DNA of 64,000 nt from Pollutimonas sp036675275 (GCA_036675275.1 JAKFFG010000005.1:1-64000); one strand, 5' to 3'; positions 7,457-16,903 are shown, counted from the first letter of the stretch. Notes: generated by a model from the letters alone, not told the origin. Translations and numbers: made by a program.

Positions 7457-8572
7457 CTACTTTCTGGAATAGTGCCGAACTTTGTCTTCATCCAGGGTCA
7501 CGCCCAGCCCTGGCCCCCTGGGCAGCTTCAAGGTGAAATCGCTGTAATCCAGGGGTTCGGCAAGGATATCGTCTTTGAGCAGCAGGGGACCGAACATCTC
7601 GGTCCCCCACTCCAGCTTGTCTATCGTGGCAAACAAATGCGCCGCGGCCAGCGTAGAAACAGACCCTTCGAGCATCGTGCCCCCATACAGCGCAATATCG
7701 GCCGCCTGGGCAATGCCGATCAGGTCACGGGCGCGCTGCAGGCCACCGGCCTGCTCGATCTTGATCGCGAACACGTCCGCGCATTGGTTCGCGGCCAGCG
7801 TAAAACCATCTTCCCTGCCCTTGAGTGCCTCATCGGCCATGATGGGCAGAATGCCCAGCCCGGTCAGGCGCGTCATGCCTGCCAGGTTCTTCTCGTGTAT
7901 GGGTTGCTCCACAAGCTCCACGCCTATATCGGCCAAGGGACGCAACATCTGCAGTGCCTGTGATTCGGACCATCCCTGGTTCACATCGATACGCACACTG
8001 ATCTCGTCGCCAAGGGCGGTCTTGATGGCGGCGATATGGCGCAAATCGTCCTTCAAAGGCCGCATACCGACCTTCAACTTGAAGATGTTGTGCCGCCGCA
8101 CGTCCAGCATCTGCCGCGCTTCGGCAATGTCTTTGTCGGTATCCCCGCTGGCCAGCGTCCAGGCCACACTGATCTCGTCGTGCACAGCACCGCCAAACAA
8201 GCTGCTGAGCGGAACACCCAGGCGTCTTGCATAGGCATCGTAGATTGCGGTTTCGATGGCGCTCTTGGCAAAGTGATTGGCCTTGATGGCCTTGTCGACC
8301 CGGACCCGCAACGCACCGGGCTCTGCCCCTTGCCCAATGATCAGCGGTGCAAAGTACGCGTCGATATTAGTCTTGATGCTTTCAGGGCTTTCGCCCCCGT
8401 AGTTAAGTCCACCTATGGTCGTGGCCTCGCCTATTCCTTCAATGCCATCCGAAGTCTTGATCCGAACCAGGACCAGGCTTTGGTATTGCATTGTCGCGAC
8501 CGACATTTTGTGCGGCCTGATGGTGGGAATATCAAGAATCTGAGTGGTGACATCTACTATGGTGGCTTGCAT
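7457..8572 (-). CDS. catB: Muconate cycloisomerase
   Basis: 371 residues of the enolase superfamily. All active-site elements are visible: the Lys pair in FKLKVG (K165, K167), metal ligands D196 (RIDVNQGW), E222 (VEQP) and D247 (ADEAL), and K271 in KIEQAGG. This spacing is what is known for CatB, which converts cis,cis-muconate to muconolactone in the catechol branch of the beta-ketoadipate pathway. Chloromuconate and related lactonising enzymes share the fold, so substrate range is not settled. The start at 8572 gives the usual length; a GTG six codons upstream is also open. catA and catC are not in the window; the LysR gene is about 1.8 kb away beyond the Bug gene. Confidence 0.88.
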   Translation of the reverse strand: MQATIVDVTTQILDIPTIRPHKMSVATMQYQSLVLVRIKTSDGIEGIGEATTIGGLNYGGESPESIKTNIDAYFAPLIIGQGAEPGALRVRVDKAIKANHFAKSAIETAIYDAYARRLGVPLSSLFGGAVHDEISVAWTLASGDTDKDIAEARQMLDVRRHNIFKLKVGMRPLKDDLRHIAAIKTALGDEISVRIDVNQGWSESQALQMLRPLADIGVELVEQPIHEKNLAGMTRLTGLGILPIMADEALKGREDGFTLAANQCADVFAIKIEQAGGLQRARDLIGIAQAADIALYGGTMLEGSVSTLAAAHLFATIDKLEWGTEMFGPLLLKDDILAEPLDYSDFTLKLPRGPGLGVTLDEDKVRHYSRK

Positions 8573-8687
8573 CGCGGCTCTGATTTGCACAAGTTAATGG
8601 GACGCCCCGAGTATAGGTTTTGCTTACGCCCGGGGTCTAATATTGATTGAGTCGGCAACAATACCTATAGGGTATCGGTGCGGCGTA

Positions 8688-9854
8688 TCAGTTTTGCGTG
8701 ACCATAGTCGCCAATTCGAGGCGATTGCCACCCAGTGATTTCGCGCGGTACAACGCCTGGTCCGCAGCGGCGAGCCCGTCGACCAGCGCGAACACCTCGC
8801 TTTCGAACTGCGCGAGGCCAATGCTGACGGTTGCCGGTATTCCAATGCTGTCGATCGCGTTGGGGATCGTCTCGGCGAAACGTCTCGCCACGGTCTCGCC
8901 CAGCGCCTTGGCACGCAGCGCTTCGTCGCCAGACAGCAGCGCGGCGAACTCTTCTCCGCCCATACGAGCCAGAATCACGTTGGGCCCCAACACACCTTGG
9001 GCTATTTCCGCAAATGACTTCAGCACCTTGTCGCCCGTGTGGTGGCCATATAGATCATTGATGGACTTGAAGCGATCGAGGTCGAACGCGAGCACGGAAA
9101 CGGATCCTGTTCCTTCCCCGCCGTTGATGACGCGTGCCCCCTGCTCAAAAAACCATCTCCGATTGCCGAGACGAGTCAGATAGTCCGTCTGGGATTCCCG
9201 CAGGAGCTGGCCGTGCGTTTCGTCTCGAATGAGTTTAAGTAGCGCCATCGGCAATATGACCGAATACAGAACACCTTCGTATATCGTGATTTTGCCGACT
9301 ACCGACTGTATCGTCTGACCGTACACTGGCACCAACCAGGGCAGGATGAATGCCCTGGTCGCATACAACAATGCATGGACACCTGTCACCACCACGACAA
9401 TGTGCCCCGAATGCTGCGCTTTCATCCCGCCGCATCGCAACATCTCCCGAGCTGTCATGGCGCTCACGATCGCGATCGGAGCCGAGCTGACATAGCTCCA
9501 CATGATGTCTTGCCATCGCGCGCCCCAGACCGCCCATGCCAGCGCCATTCCGATGAGCAAACCGGCCGATCCGGCACGGTATTGCCGACCGCTCAATGAT
9601 GCAACGCCACAGAGCACCAGAAGATAGCCGCTGAGAATGACGAGATTGCTGATGGCAGAGCCAATTGCACCGGGAAAGTCTCGACGCAACAGCGCCACTG
9701 CACAGCCGATTGCGATCGTCGCGAACCCAGCCGCCAGAAGCCGCAACGCCTTGCTGCGCTTGGGATTGGCCCGATGCTCCCAGAACATCATGCCGGCACT
9801 GGCGAGTAGCGTTCCGATAGCAAGGAAATAAAGGGTGAGAAGGTCGACGTACAT
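8688..9854 (-). CDS. Membrane-bound diguanylate cyclase (GGDEF)
   Basis: 388 residues. The first 205 residues contain about six hydrophobic segments with short loops, an integral-membrane sensor of unknown ligand. The GGDEF domain follows (DYLTRLGNRRWF, substrate and metal Asp in AFDLDRFKSINDLYGH) with an intact GGEEF signature at 299-303, so cyclic di-GMP synthesis is expected. The inhibitory I-site RxxD, which should lie just before GGEEF, is absent (GPNVILARM there), so product inhibition through that site is unlikely. It stands alone on the minus strand. Cyclic di-GMP typically controls the switch between motility and attachment, relevant given the flagellar genes nearby. Confidence 0.88.
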   Translation of the reverse strand: MYVDLLTLYFLAIGTLLASAGMMFWEHRANPKRSKALRLLAAGFATIAIGCAVALLRRDFPGAIGSAISNLVILSGYLLVLCGVASLSGRQYRAGSAGLLIGMALAWAVWGARWQDIMWSYVSSAPIAIVSAMTAREMLRCGGMKAQHSGHIVVVVTGVHALLYATRAFILPWLVPVYGQTIQSVVGKITIYEGVLYSVILPMALLKLIRDETHGQLLRESQTDYLTRLGNRRWFFEQGARVINGGEGTGSVSVLAFDLDRFKSINDLYGHHTGDKVLKSFAEIAQGVLGPNVILARMGGEEFAALLSGDEALRAKALGETVARRFAETIPNAIDSIGIPATVSIGLAQFESEVFALVDGLAAADQALYRAKSLGGNRLELATMVTQN

Positions 9855-9958
9855 CCCGAATTTGAATAAATTGCGCCGATGTAGCGCGGTGACAGCCGGA
9901 TTTTACGTTGAAAACTTCGTAGCGAGATACGACGGCCAGTCGAGGGACCTGCAGATCA

Positions 9959-11335
9959 TCAGCTTGTCCTGCCGTTGACCGCAGCCAACAGGTCGTCCGT
10001 ATGAACCATCAGCTCACGCACCTGGCGCAGCATCAGATATTGATTAAGCACAGCACTCCACTTCGGCGATTCCACCAACTCATGCCAGACGGACTCAAGA
10101 TGTTGCGCATCGGCAATATGATTCTGCGTCAGGGTGCCGGCAAACTCCATGCTGGCCGGCGCGCACAAAAGCTGCATCCGGCTGGCGGCACTAAGCAGGC
10201 GCGGAACGGCTTCGGCAGGCGCATCACAAAAATACAAGACCGCCTTTCTTAGACCCGCCTCATCGGTTGGAAGCGCCCTTAGCGATGCACCCCGCAGACA
10301 CACCGTCCCTTGCCCGGTCTTGAAGGGATAAACGACGTTTTCTTCGGCGTGGGCGAGCAGGCGCAGTCCGCGCAGCAAGCGCGGAAGGTCGGTGGTGGCG
10401 GCATCCACTGAGGCCTTGGCTTCCACAAGCAAGCAAATGTCCCAGGCCGTTGTTGCATCAATGGCCTTCGCTTGCCGTAGCAGGACCGCATCCCACTCGG
10501 TCTTGGCGCGTTCGGGGCTGGCGGGTATCGAAGCGGGCACGCGCATCGAAGTGACGACGCGGTACGGCGCCGAGGTGCCCTCTTCCTCGTTGAGTCGTCG
10601 GGCCAGTATTTCAAGAGCCTGTGCGGCCACGGCTTCTACGGCCGCTCCCCGCTCCTGCGAAGCAGAACCCCGCACGATGGCTGCACGACTTCCAGAGCGC
10701 GGACCGTTCCTGTCCCACAGCCTTTCATACCGACGCACAAGTTCATCCGACGCCAGGATTTCGAGACGCCGCAGGCGCTCCAATGAGTGACATTCCAGCA
10801 ATCGCGTCAAGCCATGCTGGAATGGCGCTTCGTTTGCAATCTCCGGCATAAGCAGAAGATGCCGCGCGATGTCGGCGAGTTCCGACCAGGAAGCGCAGGA
10901 CGCGGCCGCATGCAACTGCGCCAGGCCCTCGCGTTGCCTGCCAGGCGGGATGCGTTCCAGTTTTGCCGGGTGGGCGATCGCATTGACGGTCGCATGAATA
11001 GAATGGCGATCCTGATCCGCATGCGCGGACAGCGACGTATACTCGCGCACCTGTGCCGCGCTATGCCGAAGCACCATGGCCTGAAAGGCATGGTCTCCGA
11101 ATTCCGCATGCATCGCCTCATGAATGAGGCACGCAAGTGCGTCGAGGAAATGGCGCTTCAGCGCTGCGTCCCGCACTTCGCCGCGGCTCACTGCAACGCG
11201 GGCCTGCTCAATCGCAACAGCGACCGCCGTCGCCGCACTGCCTTTTCCTGTTTGAGGAGACGCCGCGGCCATCGCCGGCAAGCGATAACGACGTGCGATG
11301 GCACGCAGCGTCTGGTCGAGCAAGGTCGGCGACAC
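9959..11335 (-). CDS. Uncharacterised protein with PD-(D/E)XK-like motif
   Basis: 458 residues; I know no experimentally described family member. The N-terminal two thirds are Ala/Leu/Arg-rich helices with many His. In the C-terminal third TEWDAVLL (D282) is followed 23 residues later by LLVEAKAS (E305, K307), with an upstream helix Glu at 234. The pattern hydrophobic-D-hydrophobic ... hydrophobic-E-x-K matches the catalytic core of PD-(D/E)XK nucleases, so a nuclease or restriction-like activity is possible but unproven. GTG 11335 immediately follows the TAA of the asparaginase gene, so the two are almost certainly translated from one message. Some homologues appear in databases under a DAHP-synthase name, as I recall; nothing in the sequence supports that. 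Confidence 0.6.
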   Translation of the reverse strand: MSPTLLDQTLRAIARRYRLPAMAAASPQTGKGSAATAVAVAIEQARVAVSRGEVRDAALKRHFLDALACLIHEAMHAEFGDHAFQAMVLRHSAAQVREYTSLSAHADQDRHSIHATVNAIAHPAKLERIPPGRQREGLAQLHAAASCASWSELADIARHLLLMPEIANEAPFQHGLTRLLECHSLERLRRLEILASDELVRRYERLWDRNGPRSGSRAAIVRGSASQERGAAVEAVAAQALEILARRLNEEEGTSAPYRVVTSMRVPASIPASPERAKTEWDAVLLRQAKAIDATTAWDICLLVEAKASVDAATTDLPRLLRGLRLLAHAEENVVYPFKTGQGTVCLRGASLRALPTDEAGLRKAVLYFCDAPAEAVPRLLSAASRMQLLCAPASMEFAGTLTQNHIADAQHLESVWHELVESPKWSAVLNQYLMLRQVRELMVHTDDLLAAVNGRTS

Positions 11336-12385
11336 TTACTTGTCGAAAGCCGCCTGAAGATCGGCCTGGCTGCTTACGCCGTTTTGCAGTGACAGCATCA
11401 GCAAGATTCGAGCCTTTGGTGGGCTCAGGTCGTCAGCCATGACCGCACCGGCGTCGGCTAGCGTCTTCCCGCCGCCTTCGAATCCATAATTAGGCAATAC
11501 GCGTCCGTTGTAGACACGGGTGGAGATGACAACGGGAATCTTTTTGGAAAGCGCATATTTGACCGCCTCGAACATTGACTGGTTCATATTGCCCATGCCC
11601 AGGGCTTGCACGACGATGCCTTTTACGCCGCGATCAACGGCATTGCGCAAACCGGTGCCTTCGGCTCCGCCATACATCGGAAAAATCTCCACTGCAGGCA
11701 TCGTGTCCGTGCTCAAGGCAATATGCTGCCGGCGCAGCGGTGAGTTTGCATACATGACGCGGTCAGGATAGACCTCTCCCAGAAAACCGAAATCTCCGGA
11801 ATTGAAGGTCTCCACATTTCCAGTGTGCGTTTTCCTGACATAGCGTGCCGAATTGATCTGGTTGTTCATGGCCAGCATTACACCCTTGTTTTTGGACTGC
11901 TCATCGACCGAAATCCTGACGGCATTCAACAGGTTGCGTGGCCCATCGAAGTCGGGCGATGAAGCATTGCGCTGTGCTCCGATAAGGGTTACCGGCTTGT
12001 CGGACTTGACGGTAAGATCGAGCCAAAAAGCTGTTTCCTCGAGCGTATCGGTACCATGAGAAACGATTACACCCGCGACCTCGGGTTGATCGAGCGCTTC
12101 CTGAACAACTTTCGTCAGCTCAACCCAGCGCGGGGGATCCATGTAGTCGGAGGGAACATTGGAAAGGCTTTTGACGCGGATTGTGGCGTATTTTGCTACG
12201 TCGGGCACCGTGGCAAGCAAGTCTTCGCCGGAAATGGCTGGAACAGGCGCTTTCTTGACGGGATCAATCTTCATTGCGATCGTCCCCCCTGTTGCAAAGA
12301 ACTGGACAACGGGTTTTTCCTGGGCCGCCGCGCTGGATGCGGCCAATATGCAACAAAGACTTAGAATCGATTGCTTAAGCTTCAT
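11336..12385 (-). CDS. ansB: Type II L-asparaginase, exported
   Basis: 349 residues starting MKLKQSILSLCCILAASSAA: a signal peptide cleaved near AAAQ. Both catalytic Thr regions are present: FFATGGTIAM (first nucleophilic Thr) and SHGTDTLEETA (second Thr with the Asp), plus the Lys in YVRKTHTG. It hydrolyses L-asparagine to aspartate and ammonia in the periplasm. ATG 12385 was chosen because AGGAG lies 7 nt upstream and a signal peptide begins there; the frame is open for 50 further codons upstream but those do not look coding. It is directly coupled to the PD-(D/E)XK-like gene downstream. Aspartate is also a building block of cyanophycin, encoded 4.5 kb away; a metabolic link is speculative. 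Confidence 0.9.
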   Translation of the reverse strand: MKLKQSILSLCCILAASSAAAQEKPVVQFFATGGTIAMKIDPVKKAPVPAISGEDLLATVPDVAKYATIRVKSLSNVPSDYMDPPRWVELTKVVQEALDQPEVAGVIVSHGTDTLEETAFWLDLTVKSDKPVTLIGAQRNASSPDFDGPRNLLNAVRISVDEQSKNKGVMLAMNNQINSARYVRKTHTGNVETFNSGDFGFLGEVYPDRVMYANSPLRRQHIALSTDTMPAVEIFPMYGGAEGTGLRNAVDRGVKGIVVQALGMGNMNQSMFEAVKYALSKKIPVVISTRVYNGRVLPNYGFEGGGKTLADAGAVMADDLSPPKARILLMLSLQNGVSSQADLQAAFDK

Positions 12386-12691
12386 TTCCCATCTCCTCTG
12401 GCAAAAAAACTTGGTCATGTGCTGGATAAAGTCAATTGGTGCCGCTGGTCTAATGTCGGGGAGTGTCGCATCTTCCCGCAAGTCTCGTCCAGCCTTATTC
12501 CCAACCATGGAACACTGTCTAATCGCATGATGCAAATGACGGCACGACGCGCTCAGGAAATCGAGCGCCTGAACTAACCGATCCGTCCACCGCCTTATTG
12601 GCGTGGCGGTGCATACTCGATTCTGCCGGGCACACTTCTTGCTCGAACCTTCAAACTTACCGTTCCGGTCATAAACGTAGAAGGATGAGCC
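12386..12691. other. Divergent promoter region, no gene
   Basis: It separates the minus-strand asparaginase gene from the plus-strand HDO gene and must hold both promoters. A 7-bp inverted repeat (CACCGCC 12588-12594 with GGCGGTG 12605-12611) is visible about 80 nt before the HDO gene. I could not assign -35/-10 boxes with confidence. Confidence 0.4.
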
Positions 12692-14158
12692 ATGGTGCTT
12701 ACTGGGGAAGGTCTAATGGAGCGGTTGCGAAATGCGGACGCCGAGACAGCATGCGAGCAGCGGCTCTCGCCCAGCACGCCGCTTTCGATGAGGCGGTATG
12801 TCGGCGATCACGCGTCGCACTTCGAGGCAAAGCAGATTTATTTCGGTTTATTGGAAGACGGGTCCGACGATCTTGCCGTCGTCCGTTCGCGCATGTATTT
12901 GGCAAGCTTGCTTGAGCGGGTCGAACCCGCCTCCTGCGACTTGCCTGAGAACCCAAGGCAACTTCAAGCCTGGAGCGACGCCCACACAGAACGAGTCGGT
13001 GCTCAGTACCGCGGGTACCTTAGAACGCGCAAGGCAGGCGGGGCCAGGCAGTACTTCGCACACAAATCCCATGCACTGTACTTCCTGAAAGGGGTTGCTC
13101 CGACCAAACTGGTGGATGGCGCCTGGTTATATGGCTTGCTGAAGCACTGGCGTGATCCATGCTACCTGCCGCTGATACAGACTTACCTCGAAGAATTGGG
13201 TGAGGGAGTTTCCGATAAGAACCATGTCGTAATCTATAAAAGACTGTTGGCGGCCCACGGCTGCCAGCAGTGGCATTGCTTGAGCGATGCACATTTCGTC
13301 CAGGGGGCGATTCAGCTGGCGCTGGCACAGCACACAGCCGATTTCCTGCCGGAAGTCATCGGCTACAACCTGGGTTACGAACAGCTTCCGCTGCACTTGC
13401 TGATCAGCGCTTACGAACTGAATGAACTCGGCATCGATCCTTATTACTTCACTCTGCATGTCACGGTCGATAATGCAAGCACAGGCCACGCTACGCAGGC
13501 GCTGCGGGCTGTGACCGAGACCCTGCCTCACGTTGCAGATAAACAAGGGTTTTATCGGCGTCTGATCAATGGTTACAAGCTAAATGATTTGGGAGCGAGC
13601 ACCAATTCCGTCATCGAGGATTTCGACCTCGACGAAGAGTTGGTGAACGTCCTGGCGGCCAAGGCCAGGGTGGGCGCTCAACTGCATTCCGACTATTGCA
13701 GAATAGCGGGAAAAACGGTGAATGAGTGGTTGTCCGAGCCGGGCCAGTTGCCCTTATTTCTCGATGCCTTGCAAAAGCATGGCTGGATCAAGCGCCACCA
13801 GCATCCCGAAGGAAGCCGCTTCTGGAAATTGATCCAGGGCGAACACGCGCAAATGTTTGGTGTGTTCAATGCCTATGAAAGGCAAGTCATATACGACTGG
13901 ATCGCCGGCGACAGCAGCAGCGAGCCCGGCGCGCGCCCCATCAGCTTCAAAGCCCGGCAGCGCTTGGTGGGCGAAACCCTGCCGCAGCAGGAAGATTTCG
14001 ACACGGGTTCACATGTGCTGGAGCACAAGCTGGCTGGCGCTACAGGCGCTGATGACAGGATGGCCAGGCTCATCAAGCTTATATCGCCGGCACATCACCA
14101 TACGGCCCCGGGCTTGATGGCCACGCGAGCGTTTACGCGCCTGCTTCATGGCACGTAA
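12692..14158 (+). CDS. Iron-containing redox enzyme, heme-oxygenase-like (HDO) fold
   Basis: 488 residues. The middle matches the Haem_oxygenas_2 / iron-containing redox enzyme family: TYLEELGEG (E167/E168), then FLPEVIGYNLGYEQLPLHLL (E230), LGIDPYYFTLHVTVDN (H256, D260) and GHATQAL (H266). These Glu/His/Asp positions are where known HDO proteins bind two irons and activate O2; characterised relatives cleave or hydroxylate amino or fatty acids (UndA, BesC, SznF, CADD). The substrate here is unknown. The first 140 residues and the last 170 flank the domain and are unfamiliar. AAGGA lies 6 nt before ATG 12692; ATG 12716, with GGGGAAGG upstream, is an alternative. A methyltransferase gene follows after 30 bp on the same strand, suggesting a two-gene pathway. 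Confidence 0.8.
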   Translation: MVLTGEGLMERLRNADAETACEQRLSPSTPLSMRRYVGDHASHFEAKQIYFGLLEDGSDDLAVVRSRMYLASLLERVEPASCDLPENPRQLQAWSDAHTERVGAQYRGYLRTRKAGGARQYFAHKSHALYFLKGVAPTKLVDGAWLYGLLKHWRDPCYLPLIQTYLEELGEGVSDKNHVVIYKRLLAAHGCQQWHCLSDAHFVQGAIQLALAQHTADFLPEVIGYNLGYEQLPLHLLISAYELNELGIDPYYFTLHVTVDNASTGHATQALRAVTETLPHVADKQGFYRRLINGYKLNDLGASTNSVIEDFDLDEELVNVLAAKARVGAQLHSDYCRIAGKTVNEWLSEPGQLPLFLDALQKHGWIKRHQHPEGSRFWKLIQGEHAQMFGVFNAYERQVIYDWIAGDSSSEPGARPISFKARQRLVGETLPQQEDFDTGSHVLEHKLAGATGADDRMARLIKLISPAHHHTAPGLMATRAFTRLLHGT

Positions 14159-14188
14159 AAATCTTTGCTCACAAAGGGAATAACGAAC

Positions 14189-15187
14189 ATGATGAACGCC
14201 TTGCCAACGGAACTTCCTGCTGTCCCGCAGGAGACTGACGTCTCGATTGAATCGCTACAAGACGCAGCGCTGCTGGAGCTGGGCATGTCGCTTAAAAGCC
14301 GGGGATATCGTTTCACTGCCGTCACGCCGGCGACGCATACCTTGGTCAACAAGCGACCGGGCAATGAATGGGCCGCCAGCGTGGAGGACGTTTTCGGTTG
14401 GAGCCGGCCCTTTCGCACCGGAGTGATGCCTGCGGAGCTGATGGCGCTCATGAGTCAGGCAGGTATTCTAAAGACGCAGGACGACGGCTGGCGCTGCCAG
14501 CTTCGGGCCTCGACCATGAACGGCGTTCTGTTTTTTCATTCAGCTTACCCGACAGACGATACCGACGCCGTGTTCTTCGGCCCCGACACCTACCGCTTTG
14601 TCGGAGCCATAGATCAGTATTTCGGCGCCGTACCGGATCCGTTGCGGCGCGTGGCCGATATTGGGTGCGGCGCAGGCCCCGGCGCAATCGCCGTAGCGCT
14701 GCACCAATCCCAGGCTGAAGTATGGGCGATAGACATCAACAAACAAGCCTTGCGGCTGACGGCCATCAATGCCACGCTGGCCGGCATGAACAATGTTAAG
14801 CCGCTGCAAAGCAATTTGCTGGGCGCTACGGACGGCATGTTCGACTTGATCATTGCCAATCCACCCTATCTCGTCGATCCCACCCGCCGGGCATATCGGC
14901 ACGGCGGTGGCACGCTGGGCGAGGGACTGTCTCTGGCGATTGTCGATGCCGCCGTGCAGCGCTTGAGCCTCGAGGGCACGCTGCTGCTCTACACGGGCGT
15001 TGCAATCGAACAAGGCGTCGACGCTTTTCGCGTCGCGACCGAGAAAAGACTGCAGGATGCCGGATTTCGGTGGAGCTATCGGGAAATCGATCCCGATGTA
15101 TTCGGTGAGGAACTTTTCTCCAATCCCGCCTATGTCCACGCCGAACGTATAGCGGCCGTCGTGCTGACGGCGCACCGCAACGGCTGA
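14189..15187 (+). CDS. Class I SAM-dependent methyltransferase with NPPY motif
   Basis: 332 residues. The SAM-binding motif I reads VADIGCGAGPGAIAVAL (about 155-171), motif II AEVWAIDINKQAL, and motif IV IIANPPYLVD (NPPY 224-227). NPPY is typical of N-methyltransferases acting on amide or amino nitrogens, including the HemK/PrmC glutamine and RsmC-type enzymes. Residues 1-145 form an extra N-terminal domain. It is too unlike PrmC at the N-terminus to call it the release-factor enzyme. It follows the HDO enzyme gene by 30 bp with AAAGGGA before ATG 14189, so both probably act on the same small molecule or peptide. Confidence 0.8.
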   Translation: MMNALPTELPAVPQETDVSIESLQDAALLELGMSLKSRGYRFTAVTPATHTLVNKRPGNEWAASVEDVFGWSRPFRTGVMPAELMALMSQAGILKTQDDGWRCQLRASTMNGVLFFHSAYPTDDTDAVFFGPDTYRFVGAIDQYFGAVPDPLRRVADIGCGAGPGAIAVALHQSQAEVWAIDINKQALRLTAINATLAGMNNVKPLQSNLLGATDGMFDLIIANPPYLVDPTRRAYRHGGGTLGEGLSLAIVDAAVQRLSLEGTLLLYTGVAIEQGVDAFRVATEKRLQDAGFRWSYREIDPDVFGEELFSNPAYVHAERIAAVVLTAHRNG

Positions 15188-15210
15188 CGAGCCTTGCACG
15201 CCTGCACGCG

Positions 15211-16764
15211 CTATTTATCGTCGAGTGCCGACTCCGCCTTCAACGCAGAGGTGGCCGGACCATGCACCACAGTGCCGTCGTAAGCAAAGCGTGAACCGTG
15301 GCACGGACAATCCCAGGTCCGGTCGGTCGCATTCCACCCCACAATGCAACCCATATGTGTACAGACAGCCGACACAGTGTGCAGAGCGCCGGCTTCATCC
15401 CGGTATGCTGCAACAGTTTTATCTCCGTGCTTTGCGATGCCAGCCTGGCCGGGATTCAAGTTCAAGTCTTTAGGATGGCCGGTCAGGAACCGGTCTTCGA
15501 CGAAATGTTTTGCGGTCTGGAGATTGGATTTGACAAACTCGCCGCCGCCGACCAGCGGTTTGACCCGGGTTGCATCGAACAAGCCGACGCCAGAGTTCTC
15601 GCGCCCAAGGATAAGGTCGGCGATCAAGCTTGCACCCATGGTCCCATTGGTGATCCCCCAGGCATTGAAACCAGTGGCAACGTACAGGTGCTTCGATCCC
15701 GAGCTGGCGGATCCTATAAAGGGCAAGCCGTCCATGGACTGGAAATCTTCGTTCGTCCACCGATAAGCGACGTCTTCAATGGCGAAATTTTCCTGCAAAA
15801 AGCGCTCAAGCTCATCGAAGCTCTTCGCCTCCTCTTGCGTGACTCCGGTCTTGTAAGTTGCGCCCACCGCGACAATATGCGGCGTACCGCTGGAAGTATC
15901 CATGCGAAAGGAATGACTGGGCGTACCCGTATCAAGAAACATCCCTTCCGGAATGCGTGCCGGGTCGACGGGCGCGGCCACCATTGGATGGCTGATTGTG
16001 TAGGCTTTGGCAAAAAACATACCATCGGGAACAATGGGCAGATGAGTGGCAATGATGACGTCCTTCGCCCTGACCGACCCTCCTCCTTCCGTACGAACCC
16101 GATAATGCGGGCCGTCGCCCTCCTTCTCCACCCCGGTGACGCGAGTCATCTCGAAAAGCTTGGCGGTTTCACTCACCATGGATGCCAAGCCGCGCAGGTA
16201 CTGTACCGGATTGAATTGAGCTTGGTCGTCGAAGCGCAGCGCGCTGGCCATGCCGAATTGATCGCCGAACGGCACGCTGCTGTCTTTGCTCAAATGCGCG
16301 GGCAGCCCAAGCTTGATCGTCGCCACCGCCTCGTTCTCGATATCCTTCATACCTTGTCTGGAGCGGGTATAAAGATAAGCGGACTTGCGTTCAAACGAAC
16401 ACGCAATATTTCCGCTACGGACCAGCTCCGCGATATAAGCAATAGCCGCCTCGTTGGCCCTGGCATAAATCCGCGCATTAGCTTCGCCGAAGTCCCGGAT
16501 CAGGCGGCTGTAAATCAGACCATGCTGTGACGTTATCTTCGCGGTGGAGCGGCCGGTAACCTGGTTGCCGACGCGCAGGGCCTCGAGCACAACGACCGAC
16601 TTGCCCGCACGAGCCAATGATTCGGCGGCGGTCAGGCCCACAATGCCCGCGCCGACAATCGCCACGTCGGCTTCCATCCTTTCGGTCAAACCGGGATAAG
16701 GCACCGTTCTTTCACCGGCAGCTGCCGCCCAGTATGAATCCGTGAATTTTTTCTCTGCTTGCAT
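15211..16764 (-). CDS. FAD-dependent oxidoreductase with C-terminal Rieske domain
   Basis: 517 residues starting MQAEKKFTDSYW. A DAO-type FAD domain starts with VAIVGAGIVGLTAAESL (GxGxxG) and ends with the conserved G-x-N-x-W-G-x-T-N-G block. A Rieske [2Fe-2S] domain occupies the last 100 residues, with both ligand loops intact: CTHMGC and CPCHGS. Proteins of this architecture are widespread and annotated as FAD-dependent oxidoreductases; the electron donor and substrate are usually unknown. ATG 16764 is preferred because GGAGG sits 6 nt upstream; the frame extends 11 codons further. The gene is convergent with the methyltransferase gene (23 bp apart) and divergent from the cyanophycin pair. 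Confidence 0.88.
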   Translation of the reverse strand: MQAEKKFTDSYWAAAAGERTVPYPGLTERMEADVAIVGAGIVGLTAAESLARAGKSVVVLEALRVGNQVTGRSTAKITSQHGLIYSRLIRDFGEANARIYARANEAAIAYIAELVRSGNIACSFERKSAYLYTRSRQGMKDIENEAVATIKLGLPAHLSKDSSVPFGDQFGMASALRFDDQAQFNPVQYLRGLASMVSETAKLFEMTRVTGVEKEGDGPHYRVRTEGGGSVRAKDVIIATHLPIVPDGMFFAKAYTISHPMVAAPVDPARIPEGMFLDTGTPSHSFRMDTSSGTPHIVAVGATYKTGVTQEEAKSFDELERFLQENFAIEDVAYRWTNEDFQSMDGLPFIGSASSGSKHLYVATGFNAWGITNGTMGASLIADLILGRENSGVGLFDATRVKPLVGGGEFVKSNLQTAKHFVEDRFLTGHPKDLNLNPGQAGIAKHGDKTVAAYRDEAGALHTVSAVCTHMGCIVGWNATDRTWDCPCHGSRFAYDGTVVHGPATSALKAESALDDK

Positions 16765-16903
16765 AGTGCGCCTCCATCGTTGCATGCGCGGCAGCAACTA
16801 CCATGCCGTAGCGGAGCTTGTGCCGGGCACGGCTATTGCTCTAGCTAGTGGCCGGTAAAAATTCGGCAGGCTGACCATGAAAAAACGACTGGGGAAGCAA
16901 GGC

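Noticed and set aside
15298..16530. 410-codon open frame on the plus strand
   Set aside because: It is antisense to the FAD/Rieske oxidoreductase, whose motifs are unambiguous; the frame is a codon-bias shadow and its translation shows no domain.
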